Below are positions 1 through 7,868 of a DNA stretch of 64,000 nt, piece by piece. Each line of letters opens with the position of its first letter. The stretch's first letter is position 1. The position numbers were made by a program, and so were the translations under genes. The notes below the pieces were generated by a model. That model made no database searches. It had not been told where the DNA came from and saw only the letters and a program-made list of their open reading frames with translations. Origin of the DNA: DASUPK01 sp963831605 (GTDB lineage Bacteria; Actinomycetota; Thermoleophilia; Solirubrobacterales; 70-9); NCBI GenBank assembly GCA_963831605.1, contig CAWHQR010000008.1, positions 124,001-188,000 of the forward strand, in the 5' to 3' direction.

Positions 1-1050
1 CGCGCCTTCCAGGAGGCGCACGGGAAGGGCAGGGTCGCGCTGATGGCGTCGGCCGCGACGCACGCCGTCCTGCCCAAGCTCGCCACCCTGGCGGGCCGCC
101 GCCTGCAGGTGGACGCCGGCCTCCGCTCGCACGAGCGCCGCTTCGGCGAGCCGGCGGGATTCTGGCTCCCGGAATGCGCGTACGCGCCCGGCGTCGAGGA
201 CGTGCTGGCCGAGCGGGGCATCGCCTACACCTGCCTCGACCAGAGCGCACGGGAGCGCGGCACGGCTGCACTGGCGCCGATCCGCCTGCCGGGGGGCCCA
301 GTCGCCTTCACGATCGATTGGCCAACGGTGCAACTCGTCTGGGCCGACGGCGGCTATCCCTCCGATCCCGCCTATCTCGAGTATCACCGCCTGTCGGGGA
401 ACGGCATGCGCCTCTGGGCGATCTCGGGTCGGCCCTACGACCCGATGGCGGCGGCCAAGCGGGCGGCCGAACACGCCGCGTCCTTCCTCGCGGCGGTGCG
501 CGACCGGCTCGAGCGCCACCGCGCCGATAGTGGCCGGCGCGGCCTCTGCGTCTTCGCGGTCGACACGGAGCTGCTCGGCCATTGGTGGGCCGAGGGCCCG
601 ATCTGGCTCGCCGAGGTGCTCAGAGGCGCGGAGCTCGACGGCGTCCGCCTGCTCACCCTGCCCCAGGCCATGCGAGAGCACGAGAGCGAGGAGCGCCCGG
701 CCTTCCGGAGCAGCTGGGGAGAAGGGAAGAGCCTCGAGACCTGGGATTCCCCTTCCGTCTCCGATCTGGTCTGGGCGACGCGCCGCTCCGAGCTCCGCCT
801 GCTCCGGGCTCTCGGCACGCGCGACGTCGAGCCGGAGGCCGCCCGGCGGGCGGCTCGCGAGCTGCTGGCCCTGCAATCGAGCGACTGGGCCTTCATGGAC
901 CATCGCGGGCAGGCGGGGGACTATCCGTACACGCGGGCGACCGCCCACGCTCAGGCCCTTCTGGAGGCCATAGACTCCTCGGAGGCAGTGGACGCCCGCG
1001 TCCGCAATCTCGCCCCTGATTTGAGCCTGGCCCCGCTGCTCGAGCCCTAG
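1..1050 (+). CDS. GH57 1,4-alpha-glucan branching enzyme (5' partial)
   Basis: The reading frame is open from base 1, so the gene starts upstream of the window; the ATG at 43 is internal. GH57 branching enzymes cut alpha-1,4-glucan and re-attach it through alpha-1,6 bonds. The sequence shows GFWLPECAY, whose Glu is the family nucleophile, and FAVDTELLGHWW, whose Asp is the usual acid/base. The C-terminal part with LLALQSSDWAFM matches the DUF1957 helical domain of this family. Its stop is immediately followed by the start of a GT4 gene. The same pair (Rv3031/Rv3032) makes methylglucose lipopolysaccharide in mycobacteria, so this protein may serve a cytosolic glucan of that type rather than bulk glycogen; that role is inference. 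Confidence 0.9.
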   Translation, partial: RAFQEAHGKGRVALMASAATHAVLPKLATLAGRRLQVDAGLRSHERRFGEPAGFWLPECAYAPGVEDVLAERGIAYTCLDQSARERGTAALAPIRLPGGPVAFTIDWPTVQLVWADGGYPSDPAYLEYHRLSGNGMRLWAISGRPYDPMAAAKRAAEHAASFLAAVRDRLERHRADSGRRGLCVFAVDTELLGHWWAEGPIWLAEVLRGAELDGVRLLTLPQAMREHESEERPAFRSSWGEGKSLETWDSPSVSDLVWATRRSELRLLRALGTRDVEPEAARRAARELLALQSSDWAFMDHRGQAGDYPYTRATAHAQALLEAIDSSEAVDARVRNLAPDLSLAPLLEP

Positions 1051-2259
1051 ATGACGAATCGCGTCCTGATCCTCTCCTGGGAGTACCCCCCGCTGATCGA
1101 GGGCGGCCTGGCGCGCCACGTCCGCAAGCTCTCAGAGGCGCTGGTGGAGCGCGACACCGAGGTCCACGTGCTCACCCGCGGCGGGGAGGAGTCGCCGTCC
1201 GAGGAGGTCATGGCGGGGGTCCACGTCCATCGCGTCATGGAGCCCACCCGCCCCGCCGAGCTCAACGAATTCGTCGCCTGGGTCGAGCGAATGAACTCGG
1301 ACATGCTCGCCGCCGGCGTCGAGCTGGGCGATCGCATCGACTTCGATCTGGTGCACGGCCATGACTGGCTGGTCGCCAACGCCTGCGACCATCTCGCGCG
1401 CCGTTTCGACGCCCCCATCGTCACCACGATTCACGCCACCGAACACGGTCGCCACCAGGGATGGGTCGACAAGCACCCGCAGTCCTACATCCACGGCGTC
1501 GAGCGCTGGATCACCAACCGTTCTGACAGCGTGATCGCCTGCTCCACCTTCATGCGCGAGCAGATCGTCGACGTCTTCGGCGTCCCCGAGTCCTCAATCG
1601 AGGTGATCCCCAACGGGATAGATCCCGACGAGATCCGGCCGCACGACGACGACGAGCTCAGGCGGCTTCGGGCCGAGTTCGCCGAGCCGGACGAGTCGCT
1701 GGTCCTGCTGGTCGGGCGGCTGGTCTACGAGAAGGGCTTCCAGGTTGCGCTCGAGGCACTGCCGCAGATCATCGAGCGGCTCCCCAAGACCCGCTTCGTG
1801 GTCGCGGGCTCCGGTACCCATGAGGAGGAGCTCCGGCGCCAGGCGGAGGAGCTCGGCCTGATGGAGCACGGCACCTTCGTCGGCTGGATCGGCGACGACG
1901 TCCTGCACTCGCTCTACGCGATCGCGGACGTCTGCGTGGTTCCCTCGATCTACGAGCCCTTCGGCCTCGTCGCCCTCGAGGCGATGGCGTCCAGCTGCCC
2001 GTGCATCGTGGCCGATACCGGCGGCCTGCGCGAGGTCGTCCCCCACGACGAGGTGGGGCTGCGCTTCCGCGCCCGGGACCCGCAGTCGCTCGCCGAGATG
2101 ACGATCCGGGTTCTGGACGACGCGAAGCTCTGCCGCCGGCTGACCGCCGAGGCCTTCGAGCATCTCAGCCGCTTCGACTGGGGCGACGTCGCCGAGCGGA
2201 CCGCGGCCGTCTACGCGGAGGTGATGGCCCTTGACGCGGCTGCCCGACGGCCGGCGTGA
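1051..2259 (+). CDS. GT4 glycosyltransferase, alpha-glucan synthase-like
   Basis: 402 residues with GT-B fold features. The N-terminus ILSWEYPPLIEGGLARHV is the nucleotide-sugar transferase opening seen in glycogen synthase-like GT4 enzymes and in mycobacterial Rv3032. The C-terminal half has EPFGLVALE, the EX7E motif that binds the donor sugar nucleotide. The ATG directly follows the branching enzyme stop codon, so the two are translationally linked. Likely role: elongation of an alpha-1,4-glucan that the upstream enzyme branches. Donor (UDP- or ADP-glucose) cannot be read from the sequence. A generic cell-surface GT4 is the alternative, but the GH57 neighbour argues against it. Confidence 0.85.
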   Translation: MTNRVLILSWEYPPLIEGGLARHVRKLSEALVERDTEVHVLTRGGEESPSEEVMAGVHVHRVMEPTRPAELNEFVAWVERMNSDMLAAGVELGDRIDFDLVHGHDWLVANACDHLARRFDAPIVTTIHATEHGRHQGWVDKHPQSYIHGVERWITNRSDSVIACSTFMREQIVDVFGVPESSIEVIPNGIDPDEIRPHDDDELRRLRAEFAEPDESLVLLVGRLVYEKGFQVALEALPQIIERLPKTRFVVAGSGTHEEELRRQAEELGLMEHGTFVGWIGDDVLHSLYAIADVCVVPSIYEPFGLVALEAMASSCPCIVADTGGLREVVPHDEVGLRFRARDPQSLAEMTIRVLDDAKLCRRLTAEAFEHLSRFDWGDVAERTAAVYAEVMALDAAARRPA

Positions 2260-2479
2260 GGTCTATCCATCCCGCGATCGGGCTCCCAAACGCCGGGCGC
2301 CCGACTTCGGGCCCGGCCTCAACGTCAGCGTGCCGATTTCGTTCGGCCTGCCGCTGCTGGTCGTCGGAATCGCGCTGGTCGCTGCGGCCGTGACCACCGG
2401 CAACATCATCTTCTGGATCACCGGAGCGATCGCGGGGGCCGCCGGGGTGCTCCTCTTCGCGACAGGCAAACGGCTCTAG
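2231..2479 (+). CDS. Small two-helix membrane protein
   Basis: 82 residues, TTG start, overlapping the glycosyltransferase end by 29 bases. The first 35 residues are basic and soluble; two hydrophobic helices follow, at about 38-55 and 58-76. No family recognised. The overlap and the strong hairpin directly after its stop make it the last gene of the glucan operon. The start is uncertain because no ATG or GTG is available in frame nearby. Confidence 0.55.
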   Translation: MTRLPDGRREVYPSRDRAPKRRAPDFGPGLNVSVPISFGLPLLVVGIALVAAAVTTGNIIFWITGAIAGAAGVLLFATGKRL

Positions 2480-2481
2480 CG

Positions 2482-2509
2482 AGAGGGGCGGCCCGAAGAC
2501 CGCCCCTCT
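2482..2509. terminator. Perfect 10 bp stem-loop between convergent genes
   Basis: Arms AGAGGGGCGG (2482-2491) and CCGCCCCTCT (2500-2509) pair perfectly around an 8-base loop. It lies between two convergent genes and has no T-tract, so it probably acts as a bidirectional stop. Confidence 0.7.
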
Positions 2510-2533
2510 GCACCGCAACGGAAAAGGCCAGGA

Positions 2534-3289
2534 CTACTTCTTCTTCTTGGACTTCTTCTGCTTGCACTTCTGGGTCGCTGTGGCACTGAGCTGCTGGCCG
2601 TTGTAGAAGGTCGTCGTGACGCTGTTGACGATCTTCTTCTTCTTGTTGCAGCGAGCCATCACGTAGTAGCTGTTCTTGCCGGTCTTCCTCTTGTTGAAGG
2701 TGGCGTCGAACGTCGTCAGGTCCGCTCCCGGAGTGTTCGGAAGCCCGGTCACGTCGATCGTGTTGGCCGCCGGGTCGTAGACCCCCGTGACCACCACCGT
2801 GAGCGAACTGGCGATTCGGCTCCAGATGTAGAGCGTGGTCGGACCGCCGCTGACCAGCAGAACCGGCTGCTGTCCGGGATATGCCCCGGTGCCGTTGTTC
2901 ACCAACTGGAATCCCTGGCCGACGATGCTGGCTCCGCAGGCAGCTTGAACCGCCGCCGTGGTGGTGGCCGCATTCAGCGTGGTATTGGAGCACGGCGGGG
3001 TGTTTCCGTTGACGAACTTCAGATTCCGGTCGAGCGTGAAAGCTGTCTCCTTGGCCCCCGGTGAGCCGACGAACGTGTCGTAGGTGGTGTTGGTCGCGAT
3101 GTGCAGCGTCGCGCCCCCGAACGCCTTCGCGTCCTGCTTCGACGGGGAAACCGCCGAAGTGAACGTCTCACCGGTCGGAACACCTGCCATAGCGCTGGAG
3201 GCCGTAGCCAGCAGTGCGCCTGTGGCCACCAGGGCCGCGTACAGGAAGCCCCGGCTACGGATGCGTCTGTTCGATCTGGTCAGCGACAT
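2534..3289 (-). CDS. Exported protein with Lys-rich C-terminal tail, unknown function
   Basis: 251 residues. The N-terminus has basic residues (RSNRRIRSRG) then a hydrophobic stretch ending near SSAMA, a standard Sec signal with AxA-type cleavage. The mature part is Thr/Asn/Gly-rich and predicted mostly beta, with four spaced cysteines. It ends in a tail with KCKQKKSKKKK. No known domain recognised. Similar basic tails occur on other exported proteins of this window (7819-9342, 14421-15210), so the tail may be a shared surface-retention signal; that is inference. Confidence 0.7.
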   Translation of the reverse strand: MSLTRSNRRIRSRGFLYAALVATGALLATASSAMAGVPTGETFTSAVSPSKQDAKAFGGATLHIATNTTYDTFVGSPGAKETAFTLDRNLKFVNGNTPPCSNTTLNAATTTAAVQAACGASIVGQGFQLVNNGTGAYPGQQPVLLVSGGPTTLYIWSRIASSLTVVVTGVYDPAANTIDVTGLPNTPGADLTTFDATFNKRKTGKNSYYVMARCNKKKKIVNSVTTTFYNGQQLSATATQKCKQKKSKKKK

Positions 3290-3373
3290 CTTCCCTCTCC
3301 TCTCGATTCCTCTCGTTATCCCTAACTTCTTCGTGATCCCGCACAGGGCATTTGGCGCGAAGGCGCCGGCCCG

Positions 3374-4000
3374 TCACGTATTCGGCCGCAGCGTGGACTG
3401 CTGCAGGTACCAACGGGCATGCCGCAGCAGGCGCTCGGGCGTGAAGCGCTTGGGGTCCGTCAGGACCAGGCGGGCGTACTCGTCGGAGATCGCCGACAGC
3501 AGTCGGGCGGTCAATTCGGCGTCGGGCGATTCCCGGTCGCCCGCCAGGGCCGGCCGAACGGCCTCGGTGAGCCGTTCGAGTACCGTCGCCTTTCCCTCCG
3601 CGATCCGCTTGTGAAGCATCGGGGGCGCGCCCTCCGGCGGCATCAGGACGAGGCGCCACGTGCGCGGGTGGTCCTGGACGGCCTGCAGGTAGGCCCGAAG
3701 GCTCTCGATCATCAGCTCCACGGGATCGCCGTGGGTCAGGTCCTCGAGCGCGGTCTCCGAGATCTGGGATAGCGCCCGGGTGGTCTCGCGCTCGACGACC
3801 TCTCGGAGGAGCTGCGGCAGGTCGGCGAAGTGCTGGTAGACGGTCGCCCGCGTGACGCCGGCCTTGGAGGCCACTGCCTCGATCGAAAGATCATGGAAGC
3901 CGCGCTGGGCGATCAACCTGGTCGTGACGTCGAGCAGCTGCTCCCGCCGAGCGGAGGAGCTCATGCGCGACGCGCGCTTTCTCGTGGGGGAGGGGACCAT
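3374..4000 (-). CDS. TetR family transcriptional regulator
   Basis: 208 residues. Residues ~15-65 form the TetR helix-turn-helix: RREQLLDVTTRLIAQRGF, then AGVTRATVYQHF as recognition helix. The C-terminal ligand domain is not assignable to a ligand. ATG at 4000 is used; an in-frame ATG at 3964 (MSSSARREQ) would also give a complete domain. It is the third gene on this strand after the SnoaL-like gene and the dehydrogenase. A TTAC-N6-GTAA dyad lies 30 bases before its start and a related sequence lies before the SnoaL-like gene, so it probably represses itself and that group. Confidence 0.88.
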   Translation of the reverse strand: MVPSPTRKRASRMSSSARREQLLDVTTRLIAQRGFHDLSIEAVASKAGVTRATVYQHFADLPQLLREVVERETTRALSQISETALEDLTHGDPVELMIESLRAYLQAVQDHPRTWRLVLMPPEGAPPMLHKRIAEGKATVLERLTEAVRPALAGDRESPDAELTARLLSAISDEYARLVLTDPKRFTPERLLRHARWYLQQSTLRPNT

Positions 4001-4029
4001 CGCGGGCGGCTAGGTTACACCACCGTCAC

Positions 4030-4043
4030 TTACAGTGTCGTAA
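4030..4043. promoter_or_regulatory. TTAC-N6-GTAA dyad, putative TetR operator
   Basis: TTAC (4030-4033) and GTAA (4040-4043) are inverted around AGTGTC, just upstream of the TetR gene. The 18 bases from 4030 match 13 of 18 bases in the SnoaL/acyl-CoA synthetase intergenic region (near 5923), ending in the shared core CGTAACT. Confidence 0.5.
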
Positions 4044-4058
4044 CTTACGAAGGCGTCA

Positions 4059-5226
4059 CTAGGCGGCGGAGATCCCATCGCCCTCACGCGTCGGGTCGAT
4101 GAGGATCTTCGCGTGCGTCTCGGGGTCGCCCAGTGAGGCGAAAGCCTCCTCCACCCCCGACAGGCCCACCGTGCCGGTGAGGATCGCATCCGCGTCAACC
4201 TTCCCCTCGGCGAGCATGTGGAGCGTGTCCCGGAACTCGAGCGGCGTGTATCCGACGACAAATCGCAGGTCGATCTCCTTGTTGATCGCCATCGCGGGTC
4301 GAATCCGGTCCGCCTCCATGCAGACTCCGACGACGACGATCCGCGAAAAAAGCGGAGCCGCCGAGACGATGCCGTCGATCATTCCCGGGAGGCCGACGCA
4401 CTCGAAGATCACGGGGCGCTTCGGCTTCACGCCGAGGGTGTCCGCGGCCCGCCACAGGTGATGCCACGGCACCGGCAACCGCCTCAGCTTCTTCAACGTG
4501 TCGGCGGCGAGCTCAACCGCCTCCGGAATCGTCTTCAGATGACCTGAGTCTCCAGGGATCTCGTAGGGAGAGCTCTTCGCTGGATCGACGACGACGTCCG
4601 CGCCACACGCCGTAGCCAGCGAGCGGCGCCCCGCGGAGAAATCACTCGCCACGATCGTCCGAACTCCCCGGCGCCTTCAGCATGCAGATCACGGCCAGGC
4701 CGATCGGGCCGCAGCCGATCACCATCGCCACGTCCCCCTTCTTGATCTCGGCGCGATTGACCGCATGCCTGCCGACCGCCATCGGCTCAGTGAGCGCGCC
4801 GCGTTCTGGGGAGAGGCCGTTGGGGAGCGGGAACATCAGCGACTCCTCGACGACCATCTGCTCCGCGTAGCCACCGGGGGCAGCGGCGGAGAGGCCGATC
4901 GCCTGCATCTCAGCGCCGCTGCGCCGCAGCGGCAGTGCAACGACCGGCGATCCAAGTGCCTCCCTCTTTCGGCTCCGGGGCCCGTAACCGGCCACCTCGC
5001 CGCTGAACTCGTGACCAAAGACGACCCGCTGATCGGATCGCATGAAGCCCTCGTAGCCGGCCTCAGCGAGGATCTCCGCCTGATCGTCGGCGTGGTGACG
5101 GGCGTGCAGATCGGAACCGCAGATCCCACACCGGACGACATCGATCAGGACCTGGCCCTCCGCGGGTTCAGGGGCCGGAAGGTCCGTGATCTCCAGATTC
5201 GATTGCTCGCAGACGACCGCTTTCAT
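4059..5226 (-). pseudogene. Zinc-binding alcohol dehydrogenase, single-base frameshift
   Basis: Two reading frames together make one medium-chain dehydrogenase. The N-terminal part (5226 down to ~4675) has the catalytic zinc region RCGICGSDLHARH, GHEFSGEV, and the start of the Rossmann fold, VIGCGPIGLA. The C-terminal part (~4675 to 4059) continues with VASDFSAGRRSLATACGADVV, the rest of the NAD(P) fold. Removing one C from the run near 4668-4674 restores a protein of about 389 residues. The four-cysteine structural zinc loop of classical ADHs is absent. Substrate unknown. It lies 13 bases after the SnoaL-like gene, as one operon. Either a real lesion or a sequencing indel. Confidence 0.8.
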
Positions 5227-5239
5227 CTCGGCTCGCGAT

Positions 5240-5863
5240 TCACCGGGGCAGCAGGCTGTCGTCGAATGGCCGGAGCGGCTTGATCTGCGGCTCGAGCAGG
5301 TCGGCGGCCTGCTGGGTGGTCAGCACCTCATCCGGGGCGAGCTTGATCAGGTCGTGCTCGCTCTCGTCGTACTCCCAGACGTTCTCGCCCACCAAACGGC
5401 CTCGCTCGTCGTACGGCCAGACCATCGCCACCCGGCCCTTGAGCAGATACATCGCATCCTCGTCCGCATCGACGCCGGCCGCCACGAGCGCCGAACCCAG
5501 CGTCTGCTGGTAGCCGACCATCGTGCTCACGACCATCCAGTCGCCCACGGCGACGGTCTCCTGCTCGTTGTAGAAGATGGACTGATTCGTCTCGGCCCAG
5601 AGGCGATAGAGCGGCTCAACCTGCTCGCGCCCTTCGAGCGTCATCTGTGGCTGGCCGATCATGTTGAAGCGGTAGACCGGATGCTCAACGGTCATCTCGG
5701 GCGCGAAGATCTCCTCGAAGCGCCCGGCATGCTCAAGGTTGCGGTGGCGGTCATAGGCCTGGAGCAGATAGCGGTGGCGGGGATTCTCCGTGACCTCGAT
5801 GAGCTCCTGAACGGCGATGTTCGTCTTCGTGATGTCGAGTTGCTTCACCTCGGTGGCAGCCAC
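5240..5863 (-). CDS. SnoaL/NTF2-like protein
   Basis: 207 residues. The central part (about 35-150) fits the NTF2-like cone fold: HAGRFEEIFAPEMTVEHP, then YRLWAETNQSIFYNEQETVAVGDWMVV and KGRVAMVWPYDERGRLVGENVWEYD. Members include polyketide cyclases, isomerases and steroid-modifying proteins, so the reaction cannot be assigned. First gene of a minus-strand operon with a dehydrogenase and TetR regulator, and divergent from an acyl-CoA synthetase. The group looks catabolic, for a carboxylic or aromatic acid, but the substrate is not visible. Confidence 0.75.
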   Translation of the reverse strand: MAATEVKQLDITKTNIAVQELIEVTENPRHRYLLQAYDRHRNLEHAGRFEEIFAPEMTVEHPVYRFNMIGQPQMTLEGREQVEPLYRLWAETNQSIFYNEQETVAVGDWMVVSTMVGYQQTLGSALVAAGVDADEDAMYLLKGRVAMVWPYDERGRLVGENVWEYDESEHDLIKLAPDEVLTTQQAADLLEPQIKPLRPFDDSLLPR

Positions 5864-5895
5864 TGCACTGGTCCCTTTCTGATTCGGATCGCTGA

Positions 5896-5942
5896 TGACG
5901 TCTTCGTCACCACCCTACAGAAGTGACACTGCCGTAACTAAG
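5896..5942. promoter_or_regulatory. Divergent promoter region with putative TetR sites
   Basis: Contains the inverted repeat TGACG-TCTT-CGTCA (5896-5909) and AGTGACACTGCCGTAACTAA (5922-5941), which resembles the dyad before the TetR gene at 4030. It sits between the SnoaL-like gene and the acyl-CoA synthetase and could control both. Confidence 0.45.
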
Positions 5943-5961
5943 CGATAGGCTCCGCAGAGAG

Positions 5962-7500
5962 ATGAGGAGAGCAGTGGCGATCGATCCCGCGCCTCGCGGG
6001 CGCAACCCGTTTGACACCGCCGGCACTGAGCGCGGAGCCGACGGCGTCGCGCGCTACACGAACCGCCCGGATTCCCTGGTGCACATGCTCCGCGGCAGTG
6101 TGGAGCGTGTGGGAGATGGGCCGGCCGTGTCCGAGGTGGGCGGAGAGCAGGTGAGCTACCGCCAGCTCTGGGACCGGGCCGCCAGGGTTGCGGGCGGCCT
6201 GCGCGCCGAGGGGATCGAGCGCGGCGATCGAGTCGCGATCCGCTTGCCTAACGGCCTCGATTGGGTGCTCGCTTTCTGGGGAGCTCAGCTCGCGGGAGCC
6301 GTGGTGGTGCCGGTGAACACCCGTTTCACGGACTCCGAGGCGCAGTACGTGATCGACGACTCGGGCGCGTCGTACGTCTTCGGCTCCCTCCCCGACGGGG
6401 ATCCGCTGGCCGAGGAGGACCTGGGGCCCGATGACCTCGCGGCGATCTTCTACACGAGCGGGACCACCGGCTTCCCGAAGGGCGCAATGACCTCGCACGC
6501 GAACTTCCTGGCCAACAGCGAGAACGCGGTGCGCTGCGTTGGGATCGACCCCGACGACGCTGAGGACCACGCGACGATCATCAATGTCCCGCTCTTCCAC
6601 GTCACCGGCTGCAACAGCCAACTCGTCCTCCTCAACGAACTCGGAGGGCGGGTGTACGTGCTCGCGAACCCACTTGACCTCGACGGCTTCCTGCGCACCG
6701 TCAGCGAGGAGCGCGTCGACATGCTGACCTCGGTGCCGGCGATCTACCACGCGCTCACTCGGCATCCGGCCTTCGCCGGCGCGGACCTCAACTCTGTCGA
6801 GTTCGTCTCCTACGGCGGCGCGCCGATCGCCGCCAGCGCTGTGGAGCAGATCATGGGGGCTTTTCCAGAGGCGCGGGTGGGCAACGGCTTCGGGTTGACG
6901 GAGACGTCGTCGCTGACCTCCTTCCTGCCGCACGAGGAGGCTGCCCAGCATGCGGATTCGGTCGGATTCGTGATGCCGGTCTGCGACCTGGCGATCGATG
7001 AGCCCGATTCCCAGACGGGCGTGGGCGAATTGCTGGTCCGCGGCCCCAACGTCGTGCAGGGCTATTGGAACAAGCCCGACGCCACCGCCGAGACATTCAT
7101 GGACGGCTGGTTGCACACCGGGGATCTGGGCCGCGTCGACGACGACGGGCTCCTGTACATCGTCGACCGCAAGAAGGACATGATCAACCGTGGCGGTGAG
7201 AACGTCTATTCGATCGAGGTCGAGAGTGCCGTGGCCGCCGCGCCCGGCGTCGGGGAGGCGGCCGCGGTCGGCGTTCCGGACGAGATGATGGGTGAGAAGG
7301 TCGGTGTCGTGATCGTCCCGGCCGGCGAGGCTCCCGTTGACATCGATACCGTGCTTGCCCACATGCGTGAGCGCCTCGCCGACTTCAAGGTCCCCCAGTA
7401 CGTCGCGTTGCGGGATGACCCACTGCCGCGCAACCCCGGGGGCAAGGTCCTGAAGGCCGAGCTGCGCGATGAGACCGATTGGGGTGAGCCCCTCCGCTGA
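5962..7500 (+). CDS. Acyl-CoA synthetase (AMP-forming)
   Basis: 512 residues, an ANL-superfamily enzyme that activates a carboxylic acid with ATP to acyl-AMP and then acyl-CoA. Seen: AIFYTSGTTGFPKGAM (AMP-binding P-loop), NGFGLTETSS, GWLHTGDLGRVDDDG with the hinge at DRKKDMINRGGENV, and a C-terminal PRNPGGKVLK with the catalytic Lys. Chain specificity is not evident. Divergent from the SnoaL-like/dehydrogenase operon. A -10-like TAGGCT lies ten bases before the ATG at 5962; a GTG at 5974 is an alternative. It overlaps the next gene by one base. Confidence 0.9.
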   Translation: MRRAVAIDPAPRGRNPFDTAGTERGADGVARYTNRPDSLVHMLRGSVERVGDGPAVSEVGGEQVSYRQLWDRAARVAGGLRAEGIERGDRVAIRLPNGLDWVLAFWGAQLAGAVVVPVNTRFTDSEAQYVIDDSGASYVFGSLPDGDPLAEEDLGPDDLAAIFYTSGTTGFPKGAMTSHANFLANSENAVRCVGIDPDDAEDHATIINVPLFHVTGCNSQLVLLNELGGRVYVLANPLDLDGFLRTVSEERVDMLTSVPAIYHALTRHPAFAGADLNSVEFVSYGGAPIAASAVEQIMGAFPEARVGNGFGLTETSSLTSFLPHEEAAQHADSVGFVMPVCDLAIDEPDSQTGVGELLVRGPNVVQGYWNKPDATAETFMDGWLHTGDLGRVDDDGLLYIVDRKKDMINRGGENVYSIEVESAVAAAPGVGEAAAVGVPDEMMGEKVGVVIVPAGEAPVDIDTVLAHMRERLADFKVPQYVALRDDPLPRNPGGKVLKAELRDETDWGEPLR

Positions 7501-7868
7501 TGTCTCCGGTTCCCTTCAGCGACCGCCCGCGCTCAGTCCAGCTCCTCCTGGCGGGTCTCATCCCCGCCGCGATCGGAGCGCTAGCCGGAGTGCTGCTCGG
7601 CGTCTCGAGTGCCGCCTACTGGGCGGTGGGAGCCGTCGCGGCGCTCGGTGGCCTGGCCGCCGGGTTCGAGCACCCCGACGCCCGGAGTGCCGCCGCCCGC
7701 GGCGCGGTCGCCGGAGCGATCTACGGCGTTGCTCTGTTGCTCGCTCACGCCATCGCCGGCACGCACGCCAAGGTGTCGCTGGGCAGCTTTCCGCCGCTGC
7801 TGGCGGTGATCACGGCGATCATCGGAGCGTTGCTCGGCGTGCTCGGCGCCAGGCTCGCACGCCGCTGA
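7500..7868 (+). CDS. Small integral membrane protein
   Basis: 122 residues, starting at an ATG that shares its A with the synthetase TGA, so translation is coupled. About four hydrophobic helices (near 14-35, 38-55, 68-85, 97-118) rich in Ala, Gly and Leu. No family recognised. Its 3' end overlaps the convergent exported-protein gene by 50 bases, which is unusual and may mean that one of the two ends is misplaced by an indel. Confidence 0.6.
   Translation: MSPVPFSDRPRSVQLLLAGLIPAAIGALAGVLLGVSSAAYWAVGAVAALGGLAAGFEHPDARSAAARGAVAGAIYGVALLLAHAIAGTHAKVSLGSFPPLLAVITAIIGALLGVLGARLARR

Noticed and set aside
5938..7362. Long minus-strand open frame opposite the acyl-CoA synthetase
   Set aside because: Composition is His/Arg/Asp-rich without motifs, as expected for an antisense frame of a GC-rich gene; the plus strand has complete ANL motifs.
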